Assembly (NCBI GenBank): GCA_019059635.1
Contig: JAGVRJ010000003.1
Coordinates: forward strand, 2,046,001-2,110,000
Length of the DNA stretch: 64,000 nt
DNA from: Proales similis
Lineage: Eukaryota; Rotifera; Eurotatoria; Ploima; Proalidae
Direction: 5' to 3'
The notes below the pieces were generated by a model. The model was not told the DNA's origin. It saw only the letters and a list, made by a program, of their open reading frames with translations, and did no database searches. The translations under genes were made by a program, and so were the position numbers. Below are positions 11,663-24,503 of the stretch, piece by piece (within the stretch, counting starts at the first letter, position 1; each line of letters opens with the position of its first letter).

Positions 11663-14600
11663 ATGTCGGAGCGAAGCTTAGCAACCGATGATAAAAACAT
11701 GGTGCAATGCCAAGATGAAGGGCTGGAATTTTACTGTGAAAAGTGCTACGACACCATAAATTATTTCATTGACGAGTGTCTTCGAGTCAATCCAAAACTG
11801 AGTACTCTTAAGAACAAATACAAACGCGCCAGGAGTTACAAAGAGGATCTCAGAAGGAAGTTGTCGATGCTCAAGTTTAACTTTGACGAGTTGAAAGCTG
11901 AAAAAGAAGCACTTGAAGAGTTGATGACATCAATGCGTAATACTCCAAACCCGGAATACATAGTTCCTCAAGTCCATTCCGACTGTCACGATTTAAGGCT
12001 AAGTCTAACCAGCAACGTAAGCGAAATCAACGATGGCTGCCCGACACCCATCCAGCACCAATTTAGACGTTTCATCATCTCGCTTGACCTCGATCTCCTT
12101 CGTTCTGAGCTGAGCATGAGAACTAATACTCGTCTCGAAAATACACTGCAATCAATTTATAAACACTTCTGCCAATCTGCGCAGAAAGATATTCTAAAAT
12201 TACAACGTAATACTCTGCCTTCGAATCAGACAGAACTCATCAAGACTCGACAGTCGCTTGAAAAAGAATTGATGTGCAATGCCCTACTTGCCGACGAAAT
12301 AGAGTCACTCAATTCGCAGATTGAAACCTTAAAGACTCAGAACTTTCAACTTCAAAGTGAAAACCAGCAAGAAATGGCCAAGAGCAACCTGGACCTGATC
12401 AATTCAACTGAAGATGCGATTAGAGAAGAGCACGAAAACGATAGATTAATCGAAGAGTTGGCAAATTTGAGCCAAAGTCTGGCCCATCAAACAGAGATGA
12501 CCAATAAGTTACAAGCTGATTTAGTTGAAAAAGAGGAAAGAATAGTCCAGTTCGAAAAATTAAATAAAGAACTTAACGAGCAGATTTGCCAATCGTCCGA
12601 ACAGTTGCAAAAAGTCAATATAACAAATTCGGAGCTTGAAAAGAAACTTCATCTCCAAGACGAAGCCATCGAATACAAAAATGACTTGATTCAAAGTTGG
12701 ATTGAAAAAAATAACCAAAATGAAGCTCGAATTGAAGAAGCACTTAGGCTTAATTCAGAGCTTCAAAAGCAAATTCAAACACTAGAAACAAAAAACGAAC
12801 AAATTCTGATTTCAATTGAAGACGTCCGGTCCCAGAGTCAACCCAGCGAATCAGCTGATAGCAGTACTCAAACCGAACAAGAGCTTATTCAGACAAATAG
12901 CGATTTGATTAAGCGCATGGGTGAACTTGAACAACAGATATACACAGAACAAAGCAATAGTCAATGTCTTAAGGACGAAATCGGAGCTTTAGAACAGCAA
13001 CTCCATGAAAGCAATGAGTTGGTCATTCGACTTGAAGAGAACGCCACTCAAACACAAGAGCTCATTAAACAGCGTCAGTCTGAAATCGAACAACTGAATG
13101 TCGAAATAAGCAAGGCTCAAGAAGAAATGAACGATTTGAGGAACAAATTGAGACAAATTCAAGATGAAGAGAATAATAAAGGAACCAGCCTTTTGCCAAC
13201 TGACTTGTGCCAATCAAATGTAACCGAGTCCAACAAATCTTGGACTGATTCCGAGCCAAAAATAGGACCGACATCAGAGACAGACCAAGCAGAGTCCCAA
13301 GCTGAACCTGAAACAATTAATACAAATCTTATTGATGATATGAATGAGACCCAGCCCAGTGAAGTAGTTCAGAAGCTGGAAGAAGAAATTAAAGAGCTCC
13401 GATCGAGTAATTTAGATTTAATAACTCAACTTGAAAAAGCTAAGCAAGAAATTGAACTGATGGTATCAGTTCATGGCGCTGAACGACAAGATTTAGACAA
13501 AAAGATCATTGAAATGCAAAACCAGTTGGAGGCACAGATCAGTAAATCGCAGTCACTTGAAGAGGAGCTATGCAGAGAACAAGCTAAGGCGGTCGGTTTA
13601 ATTGAACTGCAAAGTCAAATGGAACTGTTCCAATCTGAAGCCAAACAGAAAATAGAAGAGCTTAACGAACAGCTTATTCTAGTTCGTCAAAACACCAAGA
13701 AAAAGTTCGAGCAGTTTGAAATTCGAATCGAATCGGAAAAGAAAAAATTTGAGGAGGCTTCTTGGCAACTAGAACAATGCCAGAGTGCCCTAAAAACCAA
13801 GCAGATTCAATTAAATCAAACAGTATCGCAACTCGAATGGGCTGGAGTTCGACTAGAAGATTATTGGAGTCAATTTAAACAGATGGATTCGGAAATCGAA
13901 CATTTGGAAGAAGAGAAGGATTCTTTTCACATCAATATCGCTCAATTGAATGAAAAAATTAAGTCAGAGCGAGAGTATAATGCTAAAATGAAAACAGATT
14001 TGGATTCCAATATAATTCAATTGGAGTCAATCACTCAAGAAAAGTCTGAGATTTTATCACGTCTCGACAATGCCTTGTTAGAACTAGAAGAAAGAGCGTT
14101 CCGGATTAACCAGCTCAATGAGCAATTGGACAACAGAATAATTGAGATCGGTGGATTGAAAGACTCGCACAAAGAAACAACAGATCGGCTTCTTGCTGAT
14201 TATAACAAAATTCTAGCCGACCTCCAAACTGTAGAAAGCGAGCGAGACATGCTTAAAAGAAGAGTCGAGAGTTTTGATGATCTTAAACAGCTTGAATTGG
14301 CCAACCTGAGCCGAATAAGGGAACAAAATGAATTAGAAATGGAAGCGAAAATAAGAAACCTTGAAGAGCAACTGACTCAAGTTGAAGATAAAAACCAAGA
14401 ACTTCATTTAATGATTGCAAGTCGTGATAATGACATTCAAGAGCTTCGACATCAGCTGGACCAAAGTGACCGCGCCCTTAATATTTTGAGAGATGAAATG
14501 ACCGAGCAATATCAGGCCGAACTGAATGCGATGACACAGAAAGCTACTAAGTTCCAGCTTAAATGTGAAGATGAACAAGCTGAGTGCGAACGTCTGCAAC

Positions 14601-15727
14601 AGGATATAATGATTGAAAGACAAAAGTCCCAAGCGCTTGAGACTGAGCTCACCTCAGTGAATCAGAGTTTGAATTTTGAACGAGAAAAACTGTTGGAGAC
14701 GGAGGAACAAAAAATCATGCTTCAGGATTCATTGGAAAAATTGCGAGATGAACTTGAAGAAGTTAAATATCAATACGAGCAAACCTCTAGCCGATGCATG
14801 CAGATTGAACATGAACTTCAGAAGGAGTCCGCCAAGGTTGAGCAGTTGGAATCTTCTCGATTTGAAGTTAGTAACCAACGAGAAAAGTTATATCAACAGC
14901 TTCAGCAACTTAATGACCGCTGTGTTGGTTTACTCGAAGCCAATCAGACGCTCAATAACGAAGTAATTGAGTTGCAAAAGATATTGATCGATAAAGAAAA
15001 GATTGTTGATGAAAAAAGCCGCGCCCTTGAACAGCTTGTAGACAAGAGCTCGAAGCAACAGAACGAACTTTTAGTTAAGCTCAACGATCAGATTCAGCAA
15101 ATGCAAGCCAAACACGAGCAAGAGAGATTAGAAACAGAAAAGAAACTCGAAAAGCTAAGCCAAAAGCGGCGCTCTTCAGTAGGCCTCAACGAATCATTTA
15201 TGACGAAAATAGAAAAGCGGTTCGAAGCGACTTTGTCCAGTCGTTTTGAAATTCAGCAAGACGAACGACATAAGTACGAATTAGAGATCGAAAAGCTCAA
15301 AAATGAGCTGGAGCAGACCAGAACTGAAATAAAAACTCAAAAGGAAAAGTTTCTTCGTGAGCTCAAACGATCAAACAAGGAAAATCTAGCAACGATTGAG
15401 AAGCAGAAAACCGATATCGCTCAGCTGAAAAAGCTACTCAAAGACAATGAAGAAACAAACAAGTTTTTGAGCCAACAAGTAGAGTCTTTGAACAAAGATC
15501 TTTACGATGCATTGTCGAACAAAGAAAACACGAAAGATGAAACTCTAGAAAACTGTAGTTCTCGCACAATTGAGAAAGAATGTACTTACGAGAATAAAGC
15601 TTGCGCTAAAATTCAAGCATGCGCAGATGGAGCAATGCGAGAAGAGTCGCCTCTTACTCTTCAAAAAGCATCGAAAAGCGCGAGAAAGTCGACATCCAAC
15701 GATCAAAACCAGTGTGCTCCTTCTTAA
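11663..15727 (+). CDS. Large coiled-coil protein, unidentified
   Basis: One uninterrupted 1354-codon exon. Residues 1-45 are cysteine-containing and not coiled coil (CQDEGLEFYCEKCYDTINYF). From about residue 45 to 1290 the protein is almost continuous heptad coiled coil rich in E, Q, L, K and N, with breaks near 395-410 (serine-rich SQPSESADSSTQTEQ) and 510-565 (acidic, NETQPSE). Near residue 1170 there is a basic KKLEKLSQKRRSSVGLNESF segment. The C-terminal 70 residues are polar and basic (KSARKSTSND). Such proteins are typically centrosomal, golgin, spindle or tethering proteins. I do not recognise the family: the coiled coil gives only non-specific similarity to myosin tails and golgins. 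The lack of introns over 4 kb is unusual beside its intron-rich neighbours. Confidence 0.8.
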   Translation: MSERSLATDDKNMVQCQDEGLEFYCEKCYDTINYFIDECLRVNPKLSTLKNKYKRARSYKEDLRRKLSMLKFNFDELKAEKEALEELMTSMRNTPNPEYIVPQVHSDCHDLRLSLTSNVSEINDGCPTPIQHQFRRFIISLDLDLLRSELSMRTNTRLENTLQSIYKHFCQSAQKDILKLQRNTLPSNQTELIKTRQSLEKELMCNALLADEIESLNSQIETLKTQNFQLQSENQQEMAKSNLDLINSTEDAIREEHENDRLIEELANLSQSLAHQTEMTNKLQADLVEKEERIVQFEKLNKELNEQICQSSEQLQKVNITNSELEKKLHLQDEAIEYKNDLIQSWIEKNNQNEARIEEALRLNSELQKQIQTLETKNEQILISIEDVRSQSQPSESADSSTQTEQELIQTNSDLIKRMGELEQQIYTEQSNSQCLKDEIGALEQQLHESNELVIRLEENATQTQELIKQRQSEIEQLNVEISKAQEEMNDLRNKLRQIQDEENNKGTSLLPTDLCQSNVTESNKSWTDSEPKIGPTSETDQAESQAEPETINTNLIDDMNETQPSEVVQKLEEEIKELRSSNLDLITQLEKAKQEIELMVSVHGAERQDLDKKIIEMQNQLEAQISKSQSLEEELCREQAKAVGLIELQSQMELFQSEAKQKIEELNEQLILVRQNTKKKFEQFEIRIESEKKKFEEASWQLEQCQSALKTKQIQLNQTVSQLEWAGVRLEDYWSQFKQMDSEIEHLEEEKDSFHINIAQLNEKIKSEREYNAKMKTDLDSNIIQLESITQEKSEILSRLDNALLELEERAFRINQLNEQLDNRIIEIGGLKDSHKETTDRLLADYNKILADLQTVESERDMLKRRVESFDDLKQLELANLSRIREQNELEMEAKIRNLEEQLTQVEDKNQELHLMIASRDNDIQELRHQLDQSDRALNILRDEMTEQYQAELNAMTQKATKFQLKCEDEQAECERLQQDIMIERQKSQALETELTSVNQSLNFEREKLLETEEQKIMLQDSLEKLRDELEEVKYQYEQTSSRCMQIEHELQKESAKVEQLESSRFEVSNQREKLYQQLQQLNDRCVGLLEANQTLNNEVIELQKILIDKEKIVDEKSRALEQLVDKSSKQQNELLVKLNDQIQQMQAKHEQERLETEKKLEKLSQKRRSSVGLNESFMTKIEKRFEATLSSRFEIQQDERHKYELEIEKLKNELEQTRTEIKTQKEKFLRELKRSNKENLATIEKQKTDIAQLKKLLKDNEETNKFLSQQVESLNKDLYDALSNKENTKDETLENCSSRTIEKECTYENKACAKIQACADGAMREESPLTLQKASKSARKSTSNDQNQCAPS

Positions 15728-15829
15728 ACGAATGGGTCTATCCCTTTAGTTCTAATGACTTTTTATTTGCAATAATTTTCACTTTGGCTAGAGTCAATGC
15801 ATATTTTTTTATACTTTTTATCAATTTTG

Positions 15830-15835
15830 AATAAA
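15830..15835 (+). terminator. AATAAA poly(A) signal of coiled-coil gene
   Basis: AATAAA about 100 bases past the stop of the coiled-coil gene, in AT-rich sequence. Confidence 0.5.
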
Positions 15836-16158
15836 TATTATCTTACGCTCGAAGTTTCTTTTTGGTTTATTTTATTAAACGAATCAGATGGATAACTTAT
15901 ATTTAATCAAGACGAATGCAAATTCAAAACTACGAATTGATTAAAAGGTGCAAATAATAATTTTGATGATATTTATGGTATTTTTAGTATTTATCGATTC
16001 TGAATTACAGATCTCTTAGCGATTAAAATGAGCTCGAATAAGGTATTTAAGTTTAACTTGATAAAGTTTAGCTCTGAAGCAAAAATATTCTCTTGTTTCT
16101 CTTGTTGAAATGTGGACTAGGATTAAATGCAATGTGCAAATGCAAACTCTTGAGTGCC

Positions 16159-19100
16159 TTAAGCTTCTTGGTCAGAATATCCGTTTCGTTTGAGCTTATC
16201 CCCAAATTTTTTATAGTGCTCATAGTACTTGAGCTTATCTAATGGACGTCCAACATAGCTGAGAAGCACTGGCAAAAAGATGAGACCATGCGAAGCGCCT
16301 ATTATAACCACACAAAGATACATCCGAAAGTAAAAGACTTGGAATAGTTGAGAGTGAGAAAAGGCGAGAACAATTATTCCCAGAATTTTAGTCAGGATAA
16401 TTCCACTGAATACCTAATTGGAAACAATAATTTTCAAAGACCACAGATTTGAGAAGATTTTTTGAAATCTTACCGAACTGCCCATGTAAGCAATAGCATG
16501 TTTTACTCGCTCCACTCTTGAGCTCTTCACTGAAACCGCATAGTCTCTGGCAATATGAGCGGTGAATTCTACTGATATGCCGATTGTCTAAAAAACATTC
16601 TATTTGAATCGAAAAGGTGAGGTTTTTTCTAAGACTATCTAACCATGACTATGTTGACCAGGGATACCGCATTAAGTTCAATATTTAGGACAAACATTGC
16701 TCCAAACATGTTCACTGTTATCATGATGATAGTTACACACACAACCAGGGCAGTGTAGATGTCCAAACCGAGAAGAATCGCACTCACCACGAAGATTGCC
16801 AGTAAGGAAACAGATAGATTTTTGGCTGTATCTGTCCATATTGTCAAATATTGCTCGTAAAATACGTATGAAATGGAGTAGGGAAATACTTCAATGCTAT
16901 CTATGTAATCCTCATCGGTGGAGAAATTTCTTGCTCTTGAACGCATTGTTTGTGTAATGTTCTTTGAAATCTCGTCTGCATGACGAAGAGACTCAATGAA
17001 ATCCGATGAACTGAGACCAGGCGTATGGTAAGCCATAAACATAGTCGCGCCAACCTTGTAATCTTCTGCGTTCTCAATTATTTCGACCGAACCTCCGTAA
17101 GCTGCATGGCCACCCTTGGCACAGTCTATTCCGGGATTGTCGCTTAGATAGAACCGCAGATACTTATGGAAGTCATCGCTCACCGGTCTGTTGGTTTGAT
17201 TTTGAAAACGAATACTACACTTGTTACATTGCAACTCTTTAGCTTTGTTCGACGGGCAAAAAGAGCCGTTGTTAAAGGTAAAACAACAGTCTGATGACAT
17301 CCAATCAAAATAATCGTCTAGCCAAGAGTTGGCCGGAATCGATATTTTCGTGAAGTTAGGCTGTAGAGAAGCTTCGTTAATTTGATTTAACATGGAGTCC
17401 AAATTGCAACCGGAAGTGGAGCAAATCAGGTTTTGAACGTTTGTTTGACTGTAATCTTCTCCTTCTTTCACTACAAAGTAAACGGGTACTCCTACACTGA
17501 GATATTTGTCTAGTGCTTCAAAATAGTCCAAGACATAAGAATCGCGGGGCATTGAGAGTTTTTGATCGAGACCGATGCTGACTTTTGGCAAAAGACTGGC
17601 ACTAATGAAGAACCATGCAAGGAAAAAAATAACGACAAGTGCGCGCACAACTGAGTTCATCAAAATAGGAGCATATATACGCTGGAAAAAGCGAAACAAA
17701 ATTCCACCTCTTGGCTCGTGATCGACTGCAACAGTGTTGATCGGAGTTTTGGAGTCATCGGTTGAGTAATTTCCTGAAGATGCTGATCTTGTGCTCTGAG
17801 ATATGTCCGAATCAGACTGATAGCTTTTAGAATTCTGGCTTCGAGCTTGAATGCAACAAAACACATTAAATCGATTGTTCAGTTCGCGTCTGCAGTCAAG
17901 GGTCATTAAAGCAACAAAGCAGGTAATCTGGAGCACAAAATCAATAAAAACTGCGAGAGATGCATAAAGTGAAAAGATTTTAACGGCAGGCATCGGCGTC
18001 AGAGCACCCAATACGAAAGCTAATGACTCCGCAGTACTAGTTAATAGCATGCTTGGACCCACTCGGCTTACTATTCGGCCTATTTGCTCCTCCAGACTTT
18101 CACCTGGCTGCCTCTCGTCTCGTTGGTAGGTTTGAACCAAAATAAATATGTTGTCAACTCCAACAGCCAATACTAAGAAAGGAATGACCTCGAATATGAT
18201 CAATGTGGCTTTCACATGGAAGAAGGAGAATATTCCAATACTGGCTGCCACCGATAAGACGACTATTAAAACTCCACAAATACCAAGAGTGACCTTTGAG
18301 TTTATCATGGCTGATTGAAACCAGGACAATTTGGAGGCTTTTTTGTTGGCACTAAAGCTACCCAGTGCCAGCGTTATATAAAGAAACATGGCGACATAGC
18401 TGATTGCAATCGTGGCGACGTCGGATTTGCTTTCCCGGTCGAGCTCATCTTGGATGCTACGCTCGGTACTGAAGCTTATTGTCATGTTGGGATTGTTGAA
18501 GTTTTTTAGAAACTCTATTACGCTCTTTTCCCAGGCTTCAGCCTTCAAGTTTTTGCTCTTGTCCAAATTGTTGTTGATAACATAAGTGATAATTATTGCG
18601 CTTGAATTTCCGTACTGAGGCTTGTTCTGATTATCCCTCGGGTATGCGCCTAATCCAACATAGGGGTTCACTGTTCCACCATACGTACCCAAACAGCTTA
18701 GACCAAGTGAATCATTCACTGTAGTTGGGTTAGCAGCACAAGTTTCAAAGTGAGTTATATAATCCGCTTTTAGAAGATTAAAATCATCGTAAACTTCTTT
18801 CATTAAATTGGCTTGCTCGTTTTGCCAGTAGTTGAGTATTGTTTGAATCGTACAATTTTTATTCTCCGGACTGAGCGGAGAAAAGCATACATCTTCAAGA
18901 GAAACTTTGACCTCATTTGGAAAGTCAGGTGCTTGGGTGCTTTGGCACGAGGTTCCATTTTGATTACAAAAGATTAGTCCTTGCAAAGAGCTTATGTTGT
19001 TTTGAAGCTCGAGAACTTGGAGGAGAAAATCTCTTTTAAAGGTTGAGCTGTAGTTTTTTGCAGGAATATTAAAGCTTCCATGCTCCCAAAGGCTTTGGTC

Positions 19101-20853
19101 CGTTGATCTTATGATCATTTGAGTGGTGCGATAAAATGGTCGAAAGTGGGACTCGAAATAATTCTTGTTCACTCGGGTCACACTGTTCACAGGCGACCAC
19201 AACTCAACGGGGTCGGTTTCTACCGAGAAAAAATAGAAACCGGTGCTGGCAAGCGCACAGAACAACAATGAGATGAACACCACAGTTAGAGGATATGAGG
19301 CACTGAACAAGCCAATACTATGGAAAATCTTGTTCAGCAGCTTCTCAATGCTCACACCAACTTTTTGAAAACAGCTTAGCCTCGGCGCTTCCAGATATTT
19401 GAGCTTGTCAAGCTCCCTCTTTAAAGTGCCGTCAAATTTCTCCGGTTCAATTTCGTCATCTCCTTTAGTTAATCAAAATTAGTTAAACGGTCCCGATTTT
19501 ATCAGCCGGACTAAATTTTTTAAATTACTTTGATTGGAGAGCATTTTTCGCAATATATCTGCGAAAAGAGAAAAAGCAGAGCGATTAGAATCAAAGTAAA
19601 AATTTGAAAGATTGTATGATTGATTTGATTAATTTTTTCAGCTTTAAACCATTCTTTACCTTCTTGAATCAAATATTGATCTTGATTAGATCCGTTTTGC
19701 TTTCGAAGTTGTGATGATACCAACAAAGAGATTATGAATGAAAAGGAGATGAATAGAAATGTGGCTCCGGTAATCACATCCAAACAATCAAGTCCCCATA
19801 GTTTGCACTCAGCAACAACTGGAGGAGGAACTGGAATCGGACACGATTGCTCACAATCCTTTAAGCTGTGGCATAAGGAAACTACAAAAAAGAAATATTG
19901 CATTAAGCAACATACCGAGCAGCCGCAAGCAGATGCACTATAGACTGGCATTTTAACATTTTGACTGCAGGCCCACATGGTTGTATTAACCGGTGTAATA
20001 TGCAAAGTAGAATTCAAATCAAACGGTTCATCTGTAACATTCATATTAAATATGAAAGGCGTTTGATCATTCGAGCCGATGTATGTGACGAAAACAGTCC
20101 CGTTGCACCCGTCCTTAGGGGAGCCACACATGATATCCATGATTTTTTGATTCGATGCTGGATATTGAACGTCTTTGCAGGAATTGTACAAGTTGTTGGT
20201 GTAGGTACTGGTGATGTAATAAGATAGCTGCGTAACCTCAATTACTTGTTTCGTTTCATCTGGATCGCTTAGATCACGTCTCTTCCTGGTTGAACCTTCA
20301 GCTTCCCTCGAATCGATTTCATCGTCATAGTAAAAATCGTTCATACTCATCGGCTCGTCTATTGCGATCACTGATGCATTTTGTGAAGCGTTGTAGGGTC
20401 TTTCTTCGGTAATGACCAAGAACTCGCTTTGTTTGGGACTGCAAGTCATGTCGCAAAGGAAAGCTCTGAAGTTCAGATAACAAGCTGGGCAACGAGACAT
20501 AAGCTGACGAGGCACTGTAAGACTATTCCCAAATCGATACAGCTGCCGATAATCACAACAAGTGTGGGTATTATTCGGACCGTTGTATAGGTGCGGACAG
20601 AGATTTTTGAGCAGCTCCAAATATGTATCATCTGTTTGTTCAATAGCCTCGCCAGTGTATTTGCAATTGTACTTGGCAGTCGGAACGCGATCCGATGGCC
20701 CGCACTCTCCGTACATAACGCAATTCGCGCTGGCCTTGATGTTGGATCACTAGAAATGTACTCTAAGTTTGTTTGGCGATTAAGACTTACCAGCTTGAAC
20801 TGGACCAAGCTTAACACAAGGACCGTTGTGCTTAGCCATATGATTCGAGTCAT
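16159..20853 (-). CDS. NPC1-like intracellular cholesterol transporter, paralogue 1
   Basis: NPC1 exports cholesterol from the late endosome/lysosome. Six exons (minus strand) 20853-20791, 20734-19916, 19858-19660, 19462-16644, 16587-16474 and 16413-16159 give about 1422 aa (human 1278). A signal peptide precedes the cysteine-rich sterol-binding domain ([29 protein letters not shown]). The linker helix, the middle luminal domain ([18 protein letters not shown]) and the RND/SSD core follow ([52 protein letters not shown]). The second luminal domain has [16 protein letters not shown], and TM regions end with [10 protein letters not shown] and [13 protein letters not shown]. No C-terminal LLNF lysosomal-type signal is visible; the tail ends SDQEA. 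The third intron (197 nt, 19659-19463) is unusually long here and partly open in frame. A second NPC1 lies on the other strand at 47.5 kb; arthropods commonly carry NPC1a and NPC1b. Confidence 0.93.
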
Positions 20854-22167
20854 TCTAAAAAAAGGAAAAGTTGATTACTTTACTTCACGCATATGTTTGA
20901 AAGAGCAAATATAGAGCATATGCGCATGAAGCAGAATATAACGAGGAAAAATTAAATTGAATTTTCGAAGTTTTTTAATGAATGAACAACACCATCTAGT
21001 CGATTTCTAGTGTTTATATGCACCTCCAGTATTAAAGAGCAATTAGCATTTCTTTAGCTAGTGGCAGAAATTCAGCTCCTTGGATTTAACTGTTTGGATA
21101 AATAAAAAAAAGTTACTGAATCATATAAAACTCGGACGAGTATTGAAGTTCTAATATTTACGCTATATGGCAAAAATCGTACGATTTTCAAAAAGTTCGC
21201 TATCAAAAAAAGTGGGGAGATGTAAATAATTTATGATAATTGTCATAGATCAACAGAGGCTAAATCCTATTGTGGAATGAGTTGCCTAAGGGCTTAGGTC
21301 AAGGAACTAGAAAACAATAGAAAGTTATCACGTGGTCCTATCTATATCTGCAAAGTCAACGTTTAGATAAATTTGCGCGATTTATCTATTAAGTGACGAT
21401 CGAACTTAATTCATGCATGTATGCATTTATGCATTTGATTATTATACAAAATATCCCTGTTTAGACTTAAAATTTGTTTTTTATTCTTTTTAAGACTCAC
21501 TCATATTCTTAAAATATTCTTACGCCATCGCAAACTACTTCACAAAGCAGTTGAACCTGGGTGCCAAGTAATCGTGCAGCTATGTTGCCTTGGGAACTAG
21601 ACAAGCAGTTCAAATTTTCTTTATTTTAAAGAATTCTCAATGCTTTCCAATCTATTAACGTTATTCTCGCGTATTCTCTTTGTAAAAACAAAAAAGCTGC
21701 TTATTTGTTGTTTTTTCTGGTCATTTTCCTCAAACCTAACTCTGGAACTGGTTTCAAAATAAGCTGGTTGTGCTCTTGGGGTCAGAGGTTGTGCTTTATA
21801 AAGATGTCAATCGGTCATAGAGATCAAAATAGAGGATGAAAAACCAAACTGTCCAGATTAATGATTGTAATAGCAAAAAGAACAAAATAATTGACAGAAA
21901 TTGTGCTAGGACTTGTGCGATGGCTAATACTCGACGAAAAATAATGAGGGTAATATGAACCTAGTTCTGCTCAGATGTCAGAGTCGGTTGAGGTACCCGC
22001 ATCACACAGCATTCTATCGCTGCTTATATAACTTGCAATTTGCGAGGCGTTCATTTGCGAGTTACTTAACTGATTTACATAACCACCAAATTAGATTGGT
22101 AGAAAAGCTATTGATGTGAATAAAATAATTTTAGAAATTTGACTGCGATTGATATCTAAATACAAAC
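20854..22167 (+). other. Intergenic region between NPC1-like and SDHA starts
   Basis: The two genes diverge from this 1.3 kb AT-rich stretch, so it should hold both promoters. I see no coding exon. A short ATGCAT-rich run lies near 21412-21436. Confidence 0.55.
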
Positions 22168-24376
22168 ATGAATCGCCTTCAAGCGACTCGGCCTCTAATT
22201 AAACAATTGGCCAGCATTGTAAGTTATTGGTAACCAATTTACTTACGGCTTAAGTCACATAGATTTATCTAGAACCTTCGACAACCAGCTTGTGGATTCA
22301 AAGTTAATGTTGACAAACGAAATCAGACTGCTTCTCACTCATCCAAAAATGAGGTGGGTCCAATAAAATTGATTGACTAGAACCAATTGATTCTAAACGC
22401 ACAGGATTATTTTAGAAGGGAGGATACAACATCATTGACCACTCCTATGACGCTGTAGTAGTTGGCGCTGGTGGCGCTGGTTTGCGCGCAGCTTACGGCC
22501 TCTCAAACGCCGGATTCAAGACTGCCGTTATTACCAAGCTGTTTCCGACTCGATCACACACCGTTGCAGCTCAAGGTGGCATTAACGCTGCTTTGGCTAA
22601 CATGGACAAAGATCGATGGGAGTATCACTTCTATGACACGGTCAAGGGTTCTGATTGGCTGGGTGATCAAGATGCCATTCATTACATGACCGAAGAGGCA
22701 CCTAAGGCTGTGCTAGAACTTGAAAATATTGGAATGCCCTTCAGTCGAACCAAAGACGGTCGCATCTATCAGCGAGCTTTTGGAGGAGCCAGCTTGAACT
22801 ACGGTCAAGGTGAGCAAGCTAAACGTTGTGCTTGTGTTGCCGATCGAACAGGCCACTCGTTGCTTCATACTTTATACGGCCAGTCACTTCGATATGACAC
22901 AGATTTCTTCATCGAGTACTTCGCCCTTGGTAAGCTCCACTTTTCAAATTAATTTAAACTGAGCATCGTTGAATCTAATTTTATCTTGAAGATCTTATCA
23001 TGAAGGATAACAAGTGTGTCGGAGTGGTCGCTTTGTGCTTAGAAGATGGAACCATTCATCGATTTGCCGCCAATAATACTGTGATTGCTACTGGTGGCTA
23101 TGGCCGTGCCTACTTCTCATGCACTTCCGCACACACTTGTACCGGTGATGGAGGTGCTATGGTCACCCGAGCGGGACTTCCAAACCAAGACCTTGAGTTC
23201 GTGCAGTTCCATCCGACTGGTATCTACGGCGCCGGCTGCTTGATTACTGAGGGCTCTCGTGGTGAAGGCGGTATTCTTGTGAATTCAAAGGGTGAACGAT
23301 TTATGGAGAGATACGCACCCAAGGCAAAAGATTTGGCCTCACGAGATGTTGTAGCCCGATCGATGACGATTGAAATCCGCGAAGGCCGAGGAGTGGGACC
23401 TCTTGGAGATCACATTTACCTTCAGCTGCATCACTTGCCTCCCCAAGTGTTGAAGGAGCGCTTGCCCGGTATTTCCGAAACAGCGCACATTTTCGCGGGA
23501 GTCGATGTCACGAAGGAATCTATTCCTGTTATTCCAACCGTTCACTACAACATGGGTGGTATCCCAACAAACTGGAAAGGTGAAGTAATCACTTACCAGA
23601 ATGGCGAGGATAAGGTTATAGAAGGCTTGCACGCATGCGGCGAGGCTGCTTGTGCCTCTGTTCATGGTGCAAATCGTCTGGGAGCCAATTCACTGCTTGA
23701 CTTGGTCATTTTCGGCCGTGCTTGTGCCCTAAACATTGCCGATATCAGCAAGCCAGGAGATAAAGTTGAATCACTGCCAGAGAATGCTGGCGAACAATCA
23801 GTTGCCAACATTGATCAACTTCGAAACTCAAAAGGTTCTGTCAAGACTGCTGACTTGAGACTAAGAATGCAGCGCGTAAGATACTCATCTCAAGAAAAGT
23901 TCCTTGATTCTTTTAATCGGTTTCTTGTTCAGACTATGCAAGACCATGCCGCTGTTTTCCGAGACGGCCCAAGCCTGGCCGAGGGTGTGAAGAAAATGAA
24001 CGAGCTCTACAAAGAGGTTCACGACTTGAGCTTGAGCGACAAGGGAATGATCTGGAATACGGACTTGGTTGAAACCCTTGAGCTTCAGAATTTGATGCTC
24101 AACGCTCTCCAAACCATCAACTCCGCAGAAGCTCGAAAAGAGAGCCGTGGCGCGCACGCTCGAGAAGATTTTAAGGTTCGTGTGGACGAATACGACTACA
24201 GCAAACCTATTGAAGGCCAGAAAATGCGTCCATTCGAGGAGCATTTCAGAAAGCACAGCTTGACCGATATGGACCTCAAGAGCGGCCAAGTCAAGGTCAA
24301 CTATCGACCGGTCATTGATAAAACCCTGGACTTGAACAAGGTCAAGACCGTTGAGCCCCAGCTTCGAAAGTACTAA
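22168..24376 (+). CDS. SDHA: Succinate dehydrogenase flavoprotein subunit
   Basis: SDHA oxidises succinate to fumarate in mitochondrial complex II. Exons 22168-22218, 22273-22353, 22416-22929 and 22992-24376 give 676 aa, the usual length. The N terminus ([17 protein letters not shown]) is a basic mitochondrial presequence. Seen: FAD-binding [32 protein letters not shown] with the histidine that carries covalent [23 protein letters not shown]; the capping-domain arginine region [30 protein letters not shown]; and [20 protein letters not shown]. The end (VEPQLRKY) is close to the vertebrate consensus. The three introns are 54-62 nt. An AATAAA at 24487 lies beyond the stop, next to the converging EF-hand gene. 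Confidence 0.97.
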
Positions 24377-24486
24377 AGCACTCTTGACTCGAAATGAAAA
24401 ATCATAAGAGAACAATTTTTAAAATGTTTCATGCCGAACCTGTCTTGCTTAGTGAATTTCATCAAGTCAAACTGAAAAATGAATAC

Positions 24487-24492
24487 AATAAA
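24487..24492 (+). terminator. AATAAA poly(A) signal of SDHA
   Basis: AATAAA 111 bases after the SDHA stop and only 12 bases from the stop codon of the converging EF-hand gene, so the two 3'UTRs probably overlap. Confidence 0.45.
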
Positions 24493-24503
24493 ATATCAGC
24501 AGA

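Noticed and set aside
19463-19659. Reading this stretch of NPC1 paralogue 1 as coding (a hydrophobic [13 protein letters not shown] segment)
   Set aside because: It matches an intron polypyrimidine tract; splicing it out keeps phase (QEG/GDDE) and removes an extra membrane segment and a stop.
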